Of a stretch of 38,839 nucleotides of DNA, positions 8,130 through 16,978 are shown piece after piece (within the stretch, counting starts at the first letter, position 1; each line of letters opens with the position of its first letter). The DNA comes from an uncultured Clostridium sp. (lineage in GTDB: Bacteria; Bacillota; Clostridia; Clostridiales; Clostridiaceae): NCBI RefSeq assembly GCF_934754925.1, contig NZ_CAKVJA010000026.1, positions 1 to 38,839 on the forward strand, given 5' to 3'. Made by a program: the position numbers and the translations under genes. The notes beneath the pieces were generated by a model. That model worked only from the letters and a program-made list of their open reading frames with translations, was not told where the DNA came from and did not search any database.

Positions 8130-8159
8130 TTGAATTATAAATACTATAAATGGTATAAT
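8130..8159 (+). promoter_or_regulatory. secA promoter and leader
   Basis: TTGAAT (8130-8135) and TATAAT (8154-8159) are 18 bp apart, giving a leader of about 115 nt. A 7-bp hairpin TACATTC/GAATGTA (8236-8242, 8256-8262) lies just before the secA ribosome site. The rest of 8021-8283 shows nothing else I can name. Confidence 0.65.
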
Positions 8160-8283
8160 TTATTAAGTAAAATATTAAAAGGATAACCTATGTAAATAAA
8201 AGTTAGATAAAATAGATGAAATAATTATTTAATCGTACATTCTTATAGTATTTATGAATGTAGATATTGAAAGGAACTATATT

Positions 8284-10797
8284 ATGGGATTTTTAGAAAA
8301 ACTTTTTGGAACATATAGCGAGAGGGAAGTTAAGAAACTTCAATCAATTGCAGATAAAATAGAATCTTTAGATGAATCTATGCAAAAATTAACAGATGAG
8401 GAGCTTCAAGCTAAGACTATAGAGTTTAAGGAAAGAATAAAAAAAGGTGAATCTTTAGACAGCATCTTACCAGAAGCCTTTGCTGTTTGTAGAGAAGCTT
8501 CAAGTAGAGTTCTTGGAATGAAGCATTTCAGAGTTCAATTATTAGGAGGAATGGTTCTTCATCAAGGTAGAATAGCTGAGATGAAAACAGGTGAGGGTAA
8601 GACTCTTGTTGCAACATTACCGGCATACCTTAATGGATTAACTGGAAATGGGGTTCATGTAATAACAGTAAATGATTATTTAGCAAAAACTCAAATGGAA
8701 GAAATGGGGGTATTATATAACTTTTTAGGATTAACTACTGGTTGTATAATTCATGGAATAACTCCAGATCAAAGAAGAGCTGCTTATGCATGCGATATAA
8801 CATATGGAACTAATAATGAGTTTGGATTTGATTACTTAAGAGATAATATGGTAATACATATGGAAGAAAGAGTTCAAAGAGCGCTTAACTTCTGTATAGT
8901 GGATGAGGTTGACTCTATTTTAATAGATGAAGCTAGAACACCACTTATTATTTCAGGAATGGGTGATAAATCTACTAAATTCTATAATGTTGCGGATAAT
9001 TTTGTTAAAACATTAGTAAATGAAAAAGATTTTACAGTAGATGAAAAAGCTAATGCAGTTTTATTAACTGATAATGGTATTATTAAAGCTGAGAAATATT
9101 TTGGTATAGAAAACTATGCTGATTCTCAAAACTTAGAATTACAACACTATGTTACACAAGCTTTAAAAGCTAACTATACAATGAGAGCTGATAAAGACTA
9201 CATGGTTAAAGATAATGAAATAGTTATAATTGATGAATTTACAGGAAGACTTATGGAAGGTAGAAGATATTCAGATGGACTTCATCAAGCAATTGAAGCT
9301 AAAGAGGGAGTTAAAATTCAAAGAGAATCAAAGACTTTAGCTACAATAACATTCCAAAATTACTTCAGAATGTATGCCAAGTTATCAGGAATGACAGGTA
9401 CTGCATTAACAGAGGAAAATGAATTTAGAGAAATATATAATTTAGATGTTATAGTAATACCAACTAATAAACCAGTTCAAAGAATTGACCAATCTGATAT
9501 GGTTTATAAAAATTCTGCTGGAAAATATAAGGCTATAGTTGATGAAGTTGTGAAGTCACACGAAAAGGGGCAACCAGTACTTGTGGGTACTGCGAGTGTT
9601 GATAAATCGGAATATATTTCTTCTTTATTAAAGAAGAGAGGTATTAAGCATCAAGTTCTTAATGCTAAATATCATGCTCAAGAAGCTGAAATAATTTCTC
9701 ATGCAGGGGAATTAGGAATGGTTACTATTGCTACTAATATGGCAGGTAGAGGTACTGATATTAAGCTTGGAGAAGGTGTTAGAGAAGCTGGTGGATTAAA
9801 GGTTCTTGGTACTGAAAGACATGAATCTAGAAGAATAGATAATCAGCTTAGAGGTAGATCAGGGCGTCAAGGTGATCCAGGTGAATCAATATTCTTTATA
9901 TCATTAGAAGATGATTTAATGAGAATATTTGGTTCTGAAAAAATTCAAGGAGTTATTGATAAATTAGGTCTTGAGGAAACAGAAGCTATAGAAAGTAAAA
10001 TGGTTACTAAGGCTATAGAAAACGCTCAAAAGAAAGTTGAAGGAAATAACTTTGATATAAGAAAGAATCTTCTTGGATATGATGATGTTATGAATCTACA
10101 AAGAGAAGTTATTTATAGACAAAGAACTGAGGTTTTAGAAGGTAAAAACTTAAAAGAGCAAATTGAAGGAATGATAGAAGAGGTTATTTCTGATTCTGTA
10201 AATTCACATTTAAGTGGAGAAGTACAGGATATAGAAGCTGAAATTAAAACATTACTACAATATCTAGAAGAAATTTGTTTACCACATGGTGTTATAACTG
10301 CTGAAGAATTAGCAGACTTATCAAATGAACAAATAAAAGGTAAGTTAACTGAGATTGTTATGAATATCTATAAGGGTAAAGAACTTGAATTTGGAGAAGA
10401 GCAATTAAGAGAAATTGAAAGAGTAGTTCTTTTAAGAGTTGTTGACCAAAAATGGATGGCACACATTGATAATATGGATCATTTAAAACAAGGAATGGGA
10501 TTAAGGGCATATAAGCAACAAGATCCAATTCAAGCATACCAAATGGAAGGTAGCGCAATGTTTGAAGAAATGATTGAAGGAATTAAGCTTGAAACTGTTA
10601 AGTTCTTATTCCATGTAAGAGTTGAAAGACCAGTTGAAAGAGAAAAGGTTGCTCAAGAAACATCTGCAAGTCATGGAAGTGATGACAAAAGTTTAAAGAA
10701 AGAACCTGTAAGAAATGATAACAAATTGGGAAGAAATGATTTATGCCCATGTGGAAGTGGTAAAAAGTATAAGAACTGCTGCGGTAGGGAAGCATAG
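8284..10797 (+). CDS. secA: Protein translocase ATPase SecA
   Basis: SecA is the ATPase motor that pushes preproteins through SecYEG at the cytoplasmic membrane. The 837-residue product has the expected order of parts: MGFLEKLFGTYSEREVKK, Walker A MKTGEGKT near residue 100, the DEVDSILIDEARTPL segment, preprotein cross-linking domain, second RecA fold with TNMAGRGTDIKLG, helical scaffold, and a C-terminal zinc motif CPCGSGKKYKNCC for SecB/ribosome contact. An in-frame ATG at 8254 would add ten residues, but AAGGAA (8271-8276) and the family N-terminus favour 8284. prfB follows about 120 nt later with no terminator in between except a repeat hairpin, an arrangement also known from other Firmicutes. 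Confidence 0.97.
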   Translation: MGFLEKLFGTYSEREVKKLQSIADKIESLDESMQKLTDEELQAKTIEFKERIKKGESLDSILPEAFAVCREASSRVLGMKHFRVQLLGGMVLHQGRIAEMKTGEGKTLVATLPAYLNGLTGNGVHVITVNDYLAKTQMEEMGVLYNFLGLTTGCIIHGITPDQRRAAYACDITYGTNNEFGFDYLRDNMVIHMEERVQRALNFCIVDEVDSILIDEARTPLIISGMGDKSTKFYNVADNFVKTLVNEKDFTVDEKANAVLLTDNGIIKAEKYFGIENYADSQNLELQHYVTQALKANYTMRADKDYMVKDNEIVIIDEFTGRLMEGRRYSDGLHQAIEAKEGVKIQRESKTLATITFQNYFRMYAKLSGMTGTALTEENEFREIYNLDVIVIPTNKPVQRIDQSDMVYKNSAGKYKAIVDEVVKSHEKGQPVLVGTASVDKSEYISSLLKKRGIKHQVLNAKYHAQEAEIISHAGELGMVTIATNMAGRGTDIKLGEGVREAGGLKVLGTERHESRRIDNQLRGRSGRQGDPGESIFFISLEDDLMRIFGSEKIQGVIDKLGLEETEAIESKMVTKAIENAQKKVEGNNFDIRKNLLGYDDVMNLQREVIYRQRTEVLEGKNLKEQIEGMIEEVISDSVNSHLSGEVQDIEAEIKTLLQYLEEICLPHGVITAEELADLSNEQIKGKLTEIVMNIYKGKELEFGEEQLREIERVVLLRVVDQKWMAHIDNMDHLKQGMGLRAYKQQDPIQAYQMEGSAMFEEMIEGIKLETVKFLFHVRVERPVEREKVAQETSASHGSDDKSLKKEPVRNDNKLGRNDLCPCGSGKKYKNCCGREA

Positions 10798-10803
10798 ATA
10801 GTT

Positions 10804-10900
10804 TCAAGTGATAAGTTAAAAGTGGCAAGTTAATGTGGGGGAGAGATTTATAAATATTACTACATCTAACTTGTCACTTGTCGTTTGTCACTTGTCACTG
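10804..10900 (+). repeat. CAAGTGA-type inverted repeat between secA and prfB
   Basis: The left arm (10804-10836) contains CAAGTGATAAGT and GGCAAGTTAATGT. The right arm (10862-10900) contains repeated ACTTGTCACTTGTC units. The arms are imperfect reverse complements around a loop of about 25 nt. The repeating unit matches that in the SAM riboswitch P3 arm (354-433). It lies in the secA-prfB intergenic region and would fold in the shared transcript. Confidence 0.72.
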
Positions 10901-10918
10901 AATGAAGGGGTGATTTTT

Positions 10919-12020
10919 TTGTTAATTAAGTTAGAACAAGAGCTAACTAAGGTTAGTGGATTAAAGGAAACATTAAAAGAAATGGGGGCTTCACTTTGAC
11001 AAAGAAAGTCTAGAAAAAAGGTTTCAAGAACTTGAGCTTCAGATGCAAGAAAAAGGCTTTTGGGATGATATAAAAAGGGCTGAAGAAGTTACGAAGGAAA
11101 GCAAGGGTATTAAAGATAAGATAGATAGATATGAAAATTTAGTAAGTAGACTAGATGATGTAGAAGTACTGGCAGAGCTTGCAGAAGATGATGAAGAAAC
11201 TGTAAATGAAGTTATTACGGAAATTAGAGATATAGAAAAGCTTATAGAAGAATATAAGATAGAGCTTCTTTTATCAGGAGAGTATGATAGAAATGATGCT
11301 ATATTAAACTTGCATGCTGGTGTTGGTGGAAGTGATGCTAATGATTGGACGCTTATGCTTTTAAGAATGTATACGAGATGGTGTGAAAAGAAGGGGTATA
11401 AGGTTGAAACATTAGATATACTTGAGGGCGATGAAGCAGGAATAAAGAGCGCAACATTAAGAGTAAAGGGTGAATTTGCATATGGATATCTAAAGGCAGA
11501 AAAGGGAGTTCATAGGTTAGTAAGAATATCTCCATTTAATGCAAATGGAAAAAGACAAACTTCATTTGCGTCTATAGAAGTATTACCGGAACTTACAAAG
11601 GATCAAGATATAGATATCAGACCTGAAGACTTAAAAATAGATACTTATAGAGCAAGTGGAGCTGGGGGGCAACACGTAAATAAAACAGAATCTGCTATAA
11701 GAATTACTCATATTCCTACTGGGATTGTAGTTCAGTGTCAAAGTGAAAGAAGCCAATTTTCAAATAAGGATACAGCAATGTCTATGTTGAAATCAAAGCT
11801 TATAGAACTTAAGGAAAGAGCTCATAAGGAAAAAATAGAAGATTTAACGGGTGAGTTAAAGGATATGGGATGGGGAAGTCAAATAAGATCATATGTATTC
11901 CATCCATATAATATGGTTAAGGATCATAGGACAAATGAAGAAACATCAAATTTAAATGCTGTTATGAATGGAGAAATAGATCAATTTATAACTACATATT
12001 TAAAGAGTATATCAAAATAA
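10919..12020 (+). CDS. prfB: Peptide chain release factor 2 (programmed +1 frameshift)
   Basis: RF2 releases the chain at UGA and UAA. Frame 0 starts at TTG 10919 behind an excellent ribosome site (AAGGGGTGAT) and reads 26 codons to CTT TGA at 10994-10999. A +1 shift skips the T at 10997 and continues from GAC 10998 to the stop at 12020, giving about 366 residues. The shift autoregulates RF2: scarce RF2 pauses at UGA and shifting rises. An internal GGGGG stimulator (10984-10988) lies upstream. The downstream part holds GAGGQHVNKTESAIRITH, with the GGQ catalytic motif. No ATG fits frame 0 near the start, so TTG is inferred. The coding sequence is 10919-10996 joined to 10998-12020. Confidence 0.96.
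10984..11000 (+). promoter_or_regulatory. prfB +1 frameshift site
   Basis: A GGGGG Shine-Dalgarno-like stimulator (10984-10988), then CTTTGAC (10994-11000). The spacing from the last G to CTT is 5 nt, slightly longer than the 3 nt known from E. coli. Confidence 0.93.
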
Positions 12021-12045
12021 AAAAAGTGCATTGCACTTTTTTTAT
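12018..12045. terminator. Bidirectional terminator between prfB and the M28 peptidase gene
   Basis: The near-palindrome AAAAAAGTGCATTGCACTTTTTT has A and T runs on both sides. It overlaps the 3' end of the convergent peptidase gene. Confidence 0.88.
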
Positions 12046-13559
12046 TTTGATATTAGTTTAAAATTTTTAAGTGTAATAATTATTATTGAAAATCCAAATA
12101 TAAGAGTTACTATAATAGAATCATTATATCCCCTAGCATAAAATATACAAGAAGTTATAACAGATATTAATGCAATTAATGCGAAAAATCTAGAGCCATT
12201 TTTATCAGTTATAATTTTACTTTTATCAAATAATCCCCAAGCAATTAATATAATTAAAATAATAGATAGCCATAATAATGATTGTGAGCTATATACAAAT
12301 CTAGTAAATATACTATAGCAAGAGTTTTTAATTTCTTCATCAACTATGCTATAAACAGTATCAATGGCATCAGTATCTATATAATCAATAGTATCATCAG
12401 GTGTATGAATTCTTGTTTTGTCACTATGACAGAAACTAACAGCATCTATATTTAAGTTATTAAAACTTGCATGATCACTAGAATCCTCATAAAGAACTTC
12501 ATAACTTACATTATTAGAATCACAAATTTCCTTTAATGAATTTAATAATTCTGAATTTGTGTTCTTAAATTTACTTCCTTGCATGAAGCTTATAGGATAA
12601 TCAACGCTACCAATCATATCGAAGTTAATTACTTTTGAATCTTGTATATTAAATAAGTTAGATTCGGCAAAGGCCTTAGAACCTAATAATCCAAATTCCT
12701 CTGCATTTAAGGCAACAAAAATTATATCTCTTTTTGGCTTTCCATAAGTAGCAAAACTTCTACTAAGTTCTAATAAGAAAGAAGCACCAGAAGCGTTATC
12801 TAATGCTCCTGAGTAGGTATTTCCTAATCCATCTTTTCCAAGGTGATCATAATGAGCAGTTATTATAAAAGGAGCTAACTTTGAGTTTGAACCTTTAATT
12901 ACACCAATAATATTTGATATTGTTTTTTCCTCTTCCTCAAATGGAATATGAATTGATATTTCTTTTCCTTGGCTTAAGCTATTAGATATTTTTTCAAATG
13001 CACTATTGGATACCATTATTACTGCATCCTTTGCAAAATCGCTAAAAAATGAACTTCTAAATGAAAAATTATTGTTTTTAGGAACATATATTAAAAATTG
13101 TCCATCATTACAACTCACTTCCATATATGCTAGATAAGAATTTACCTTGTCTGCATTTGAAAAATTAAATGTATTATTTTTAAAATTAATCATATCTTCT
13201 TTAAAGTCAACGCCATATTTTAATTCTTCTTCAATTTCTCCATTAGATTCTATTTTTAAATATGGAGAAGTATTAGTTATAACAGGACATATAGTATTAA
13301 AAGTTTGAGTATAGTTACCATCATTGTTTAAGGTAGTTAACCCGCTATCTATAAACCTATTTTTTATTATTTCTCCTGTCATTGAATTTTCTGTGCTTCC
13401 TGCTAATCTTCCAGCAAGTGTATCTGAGGATAAAACATAAATATTACTTAGAACATTACTAGAATCAAATGGTGAATAAGTATTATTAAGATATATTGTA
13501 AATAGCAATATAAAGGATATTATTGATAATAGAGGGAAATATATAATTTTTTTCTTCAT
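12042..13559 (-). CDS. Membrane-anchored M28 family metallopeptidase
   Basis: M28 enzymes are di-zinc aminopeptidases. The 505-residue protein has an N-terminal membrane segment (about 6-24) and an extracellular part with an inserted PA-like region. Its peptidase domain shows the zinc ligands H236 (AHYDHLG), D254 (GALDNASG), E287/E288 (NAEEFGLLGS), D314 (FDMIG) and H385 (IHTPDD). Three further hydrophobic segments (about 428-444, 459-473, 481-498) end the protein. That places the catalytic domain outside the membrane. The ATG is preceded by GAGGT, which sits inside a hairpin (13567-13607). Substrate and role are unknown. Release or turnover of peptides at the cell surface is a reasonable inference. 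Confidence 0.88.
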   Translation of the reverse strand: MKKKIIYFPLLSIISFILLFTIYLNNTYSPFDSSNVLSNIYVLSSDTLAGRLAGSTENSMTGEIIKNRFIDSGLTTLNNDGNYTQTFNTICPVITNTSPYLKIESNGEIEEELKYGVDFKEDMINFKNNTFNFSNADKVNSYLAYMEVSCNDGQFLIYVPKNNNFSFRSSFFSDFAKDAVIMVSNSAFEKISNSLSQGKEISIHIPFEEEEKTISNIIGVIKGSNSKLAPFIITAHYDHLGKDGLGNTYSGALDNASGASFLLELSRSFATYGKPKRDIIFVALNAEEFGLLGSKAFAESNLFNIQDSKVINFDMIGSVDYPISFMQGSKFKNTNSELLNSLKEICDSNNVSYEVLYEDSSDHASFNNLNIDAVSFCHSDKTRIHTPDDTIDYIDTDAIDTVYSIVDEEIKNSCYSIFTRFVYSSQSLLWLSIILIILIAWGLFDKSKIITDKNGSRFFALIALISVITSCIFYARGYNDSIIVTLIFGFSIIIITLKNFKLISK

Positions 13560-13566
13560 AAAAAAT

Positions 13567-13607
13567 ACCTCACTAATAGTATTATATTAAATACTATTAA
13601 ATGAGGT
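13567..13607 (-). promoter_or_regulatory. Hairpin containing the ribosome site of the M28 gene
   Basis: Outer stem ACCTCA/TGAGGT (13567-13572, 13602-13607) and inner stem AATAGTAT/ATACTATT (13575-13582, 13591-13598). On the minus strand the 3' arm carries GTGAGGT and is followed by TTTTTT and the ATG. The same structure can thus be an intrinsic terminator for the upstream 110-residue gene and a mask over the Shine-Dalgarno site. Confidence 0.7.
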
Positions 13608-13626
13608 GTTACATTATGATAATAAA

Positions 13627-13959
13627 TCATGCCTTATTTTGAATAAGTTCAAATAAACATTGAAATAATGAAAACAAAATACAGATATAAATAAAAATAT
13701 TAAGTTGATTATTAATAATGGAAAGTATACCACCAATTATTATACTGCATAATGTAAGGATATTTATAAATTTAAGAAAATTTGATTTCCCAGTTAATAT
13801 TTCTTTAGCAGAAACAAATAAAATCATTATAAAAGTTAAAAATATAAAAATTTTCTTTAAGTCTGTAGAAAATTCAATGACGTAAAGCTGATTTAATAAT
13901 AGAAGAGTAATAAAAACTATAAGTAATATATTTAGAAATCCATTAATGAATTTATTCAA
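13627..13959 (-). CDS. Small integral membrane protein, unknown function
   Basis: I do not recognise this 110-residue protein. It is almost entirely hydrophobic, with three to four predicted membrane helices (about 6-26, 34-52, 62-80, 85-105) separated by short charged loops. The start is TTG at 13957-13959 behind GGGGG (13968-13972). It has its own promoter (14005-14033) and lies upstream of the M28 peptidase gene on the same strand. A hairpin followed by T residues lies between the two genes, so the peptidase may receive only read-through transcription. Confidence 0.72.
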   Translation of the reverse strand: MNKFINGFLNILLIVFITLLLLNQLYVIEFSTDLKKIFIFLTFIMILFVSAKEILTGKSNFLKFINILTLCSIIIGGILSIINNQLNIFIYICILFSLFQCLFELIQNKA

Positions 13960-14004
13960 AAAAGATACCCCCTTAACAACTAAATGGAAAATATTTACAA
14001 TTAA

Positions 14005-14033
14005 ATTATACTATTAGCTTTACTTAATATCAA
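14005..14033 (-). promoter_or_regulatory. Promoter of the small membrane protein gene
   Basis: On the minus strand TTGATA (14033-14028) and TATAAT (14010-14005) are exactly 17 bp apart. It is divergent from tex. Confidence 0.75.
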
Positions 14034-14100
14034 TAGTGTAAAATTATGTTATACTAATTATTAGAGTTAAACTTATAATAAAATTTTATAGGAGGAAAGT

Positions 14101-16263
14101 ATGGTAAATATAGAAGAAAGGCTAGTTAAAGAGTTAGGAATAACTTTAAAACAAGTTCAAAACGTAATTAAATTATTAGATGAAGGAAACACAGTTCCTT
14201 TTATCTCTAGATATAGAAAAGAACAAACTGGTGGATTAAGTGATGATGTTTTAAGAAAATTCTTTGAAAGATTAACTTATCTAAGAAATTTAAAGGAAAG
14301 AAAAGAAGATGTTTTAAGATTAATAGATGAGCAAGGAAAGTTAAATGATGATATAGTTAAAGCTTTAGAAAAGGCTGACACTTTAACAGAAGTTGAAGAT
14401 ATTTATAGACCTTATAAACAAAAGAAGAGAACAAGAGCGACAATAGCTTTAGAAAAGGGATTAAAGCCATTAGCTGATTTAATTCTAGAAGGAACTTTTA
14501 AAGGTGATATAAAAGAGGAAGCTAGTAAGTATATAGATGAGCAAAAGAAGGTACTCACTACAGATGAAGCTATAAATGGAGCTTTAGATATAGTAGCTGA
14601 GGTAATTTCTGATGATGCAGGATTTAGAAAATGGATAAGAGAGCTTGTAATGAGGGAGGGAAAAATAGAATCAAAAGGATCAAGTGAAGAACCAACACCT
14701 TTTGAAATGTACTATGAATATAGTGAAGATGTTAATAAGATTCCTGCTCATAGAATATTAGCTATAAATAGAGGAGAAAAGGAAAAAGTATTATCTGTTA
14801 AAATAGTAGCTAATGAAGAGAAAATAATAACATATCTTCAAAATAGATTATTAAAAAATAATGAAGTTACTGATGAATATTTAAAGTTAGCAATTAAAGA
14901 TTCTCTTAAGAGATTAATATATCCTTCAATAGAAAGAGAAATAAGAAGTGAATTAACAGATAAAGGTGAAGAAGGAGCAATATTAATATTTAAAGAAAAC
15001 TTAAAGGCTCTTTTAATGCAAGCACCGATAAAGGGAAAGGTAGTTATGGGGTATGACCCAGGGTTTAGAACTGGATGTAAGGTTGCAGTTTTAGATTCTA
15101 CAGGTAAATTCTTAGAAAAAGCTACAGTATATCCGACTTTACCTAAAAATGATGTAGAGGGTACAAAGAAAATATTAAAAGAACTTATATATAAATATGA
15201 TGTAGATGTTATTTCATTAGGAAATGGTACTGCATCTAGGGAATCTGAAGAAGTAGTTTCTGAAATGATAAGTGAAATTAAAAAGGAAACTGGAAAAGAA
15301 CTAGCTTATGTAATAGTATCAGAAGCAGGGGCATCTGTATATTCTGCATCAGAACTTGCTGCTAAGGAGTATCCAGACTTAGATGTTACTATAAGGGGAG
15401 CTATTTCTATTGGAAGAAGACTTCAAGATCCTATGGCTGAGCTTGTAAAGATAGATCCTAAAGCAATTGGGGTTGGGCAATATCAACATGATGTTACTCC
15501 AAAGAAATTAGATGAATCATTAGCAGGTGTAGTTGAAGACTCTGTTAATAAGGTAGGGGTTGATTTAAATACTGCAACACCATCACTTTTAACATATATT
15601 GCAGGTGTTAATGCTTCAATAGCAAATAATATAGTTGCTTATAGAGATGAAGTAGGAGGATTTAAGAGCAGAAAAGAATTATTAAAGGTTAAGAGACTTG
15701 GTCAAAAGGCTTATGAACAATGTGCAGGATTCCTAAGAGTTATGGAAAGTAAGGAGCCTTTAGATAATACTTCAGTTCATCCAGAATCATATGAAGCAGC
15801 AGGAAAGCTTATTGAGATTTTAGGATATACTAAGGAAGATTTGAGAAATAGAAATTTAAATGATATAGAAGAAAGAGTTAGCTCAAAAGGATTAAATAAT
15901 CTTGTTAATGAGCTTGAAATTGGAGAATTAACTTTAAAAGATATAATTAAAGAATTACAAAAACCAGGAAGGGATCCAAGAGAAGATATGCCTAAGCCAA
16001 TTTTAAAAACTGGTGTTATAGACTTGAAGGATTTACAACCAGGAATGGAGCTTATGGGAACTGTAAGAAATGTATCAGACTTTGGTGCTTTTGTTGATAT
16101 TGGGGTTCATCAAGATGGATTAGTTCATAAGAGTCAAATGGCTAATAAGTTTGTTAAGCATCCATTAGATATAGTTAAGGTTGGAGATGTAATTAAAGTT
16201 AGAATTATGGAAGTTGATGAAAAGAGAAAGAGAATTTCATTAACTATGAAAGATATTGATTAG
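14101..16263 (+). CDS. tex: Tex family S1 RNA-binding protein
   Basis: Tex is a conserved nucleic-acid-binding protein that associates with RNA polymerase and transcription. The 720-residue length is normal. Visible order: N-terminal helical region with FISRYRKEQTGGLSD, a YqgF/RNase-H-like domain (VMGYDPGFRTGCKVAVLD near 316), helix-hairpin-helix region (NTATPSLLTYIAGVNASIAN near 492), and a C-terminal S1 domain (about 640-715, with GTVRNVSDFGAFVDIG). The ribosome site is GGAGG at 14091-14095. It is monocistronic, with a terminator at 16293. The actual process it serves here cannot be read from the neighbours. Confidence 0.96.
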   Translation: MVNIEERLVKELGITLKQVQNVIKLLDEGNTVPFISRYRKEQTGGLSDDVLRKFFERLTYLRNLKERKEDVLRLIDEQGKLNDDIVKALEKADTLTEVEDIYRPYKQKKRTRATIALEKGLKPLADLILEGTFKGDIKEEASKYIDEQKKVLTTDEAINGALDIVAEVISDDAGFRKWIRELVMREGKIESKGSSEEPTPFEMYYEYSEDVNKIPAHRILAINRGEKEKVLSVKIVANEEKIITYLQNRLLKNNEVTDEYLKLAIKDSLKRLIYPSIEREIRSELTDKGEEGAILIFKENLKALLMQAPIKGKVVMGYDPGFRTGCKVAVLDSTGKFLEKATVYPTLPKNDVEGTKKILKELIYKYDVDVISLGNGTASRESEEVVSEMISEIKKETGKELAYVIVSEAGASVYSASELAAKEYPDLDVTIRGAISIGRRLQDPMAELVKIDPKAIGVGQYQHDVTPKKLDESLAGVVEDSVNKVGVDLNTATPSLLTYIAGVNASIANNIVAYRDEVGGFKSRKELLKVKRLGQKAYEQCAGFLRVMESKEPLDNTSVHPESYEAAGKLIEILGYTKEDLRNRNLNDIEERVSSKGLNNLVNELEIGELTLKDIIKELQKPGRDPREDMPKPILKTGVIDLKDLQPGMELMGTVRNVSDFGAFVDIGVHQDGLVHKSQMANKFVKHPLDIVKVGDVIKVRIMEVDEKRKRISLTMKDID

Positions 16264-16292
16264 TTAATTATTTATATTTAAATTAAATTTTG

Positions 16293-16326
16293 CTTGCATT
16301 ATTTGTATAATGCAAGTTTTTTTTGT
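16293..16326 (+). terminator. Terminator of tex
   Basis: Perfect 10-bp stem CTTGCATTAT/ATAATGCAAG (16293-16302, 16307-16316), loop TTGT, then a run of T. Confidence 0.93.
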
Positions 16327-16387
16327 AAAAAAATATGATATTAATAGTTAAATTTAAATAATAAATAAAGAGTATTTTAGTAGAAGT

Positions 16388-16500
16388 GGATTTGTGAAAA
16401 GTCACAAAAAACAATAAAAATGCACTTTTGTAAATGATTACAAAAGCGTGTTAAAGTTATTTACAAAAAAATACATTTATGTAATTATAAATATGTAACC
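16388..16500 (+). promoter_or_regulatory. Palindrome-rich leader of the secreted protein gene
   Basis: This 300-nt gap before the next gene holds several inverted repeats. TTTGTGA-AAAG-TCACAAA lies around 16390-16407 and CTTTTGTAA-ATGA-TTACAAAAG around 16434-16455. GTAA/TTAC half-sites recur to 16500. They look like operator-type sites but match no factor I can name. I found no convincing -35/-10 pair. Confidence 0.4.
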
Positions 16501-16564
16501 TAGGTTAAAAAATTAAATTAGAATAAAAATAATTTTAATATTAAGGAGGATTTTTATAAAAAAA

Positions 16565-16897
16565 ATGAAAAAGTTTATTGCTATGATGCTTGCAGCAGGA
16601 ATTATAGCTAGTACTGCAACTAATGTGTATGCATGGCAATATACTAATAATAACGGAACTGTTTATAACGATTCTAAGAAAACTTTAAATACAACTTATA
16701 GTAGTACTGGGGTAGTTAAAAATGGTTTAAAGTCAACAGTACACCAAGCTAGAATAAAGGCATATGATACTTATAATTCATCTAATGCTAAAAGTTACAG
16801 CGGGCCTATGAAAGTATATGGTCAAAAATCAACTGCAAAAACAGGAAATGTTAATTATATGAGACGTGTTAAATATTTAGATTTTAATTTAACTTAA
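16565..16897 (+). CDS. Small secreted protein, unknown function
   Basis: I do not recognise this 110-residue protein. It has a clear Sec signal peptide (MKKF, hydrophobic core to about residue 19, cleavage likely after VYA-23). That leaves an 87-residue mature protein rich in Asn, Ser, Thr, Tyr and Lys and starting WQYTNNNGT. There are no Cys residues. The Trp-led, Tyr/Thr/Asn-rich mature part faintly recalls lactococcin-972-like peptides, but no immunity/ABC genes follow and the match is weak. AAGGAGGA precedes the ATG. A 13-bp hairpin separates it from a lipoprotein gene that follows on the same strand. Confidence 0.8.
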   Translation: MKKFIAMMLAAGIIASTATNVYAWQYTNNNGTVYNDSKKTLNTTYSSTGVVKNGLKSTVHQARIKAYDTYNSSNAKSYSGPMKVYGQKSTAKTGNVNYMRRVKYLDFNLT

Positions 16898-16916
16898 TAT
16901 TAATAAAGTTAAAAGG

Positions 16917-16946
16917 GCATCAAAACAGTATATACTGTTTTGATGC
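16917..16946 (+). terminator. 13-bp hairpin between the secreted protein and lipoprotein genes
   Basis: Perfect stem GCATCAAAACAGT/ACTGTTTTGATGC with loop ATAT. The following TTAATTAAT is a poor T tract. This suggests partial termination or transcript stabilisation, so the secreted protein would be made in excess over the lipoprotein. Confidence 0.65.
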
Positions 16947-16978
16947 TTAATTAATAGAATAAGGAGAAAAATAAAATT

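Noticed and set aside
16390..16407. Rex or FNR/CRP box (TTGTGA-N4-TCACAA)
   Set aside because: The half-site spacing fits neither the Rex consensus (two bases longer) nor the usual CRP (TGTGA-N6-TCACA) arrangement. Kept only as an unnamed palindrome.
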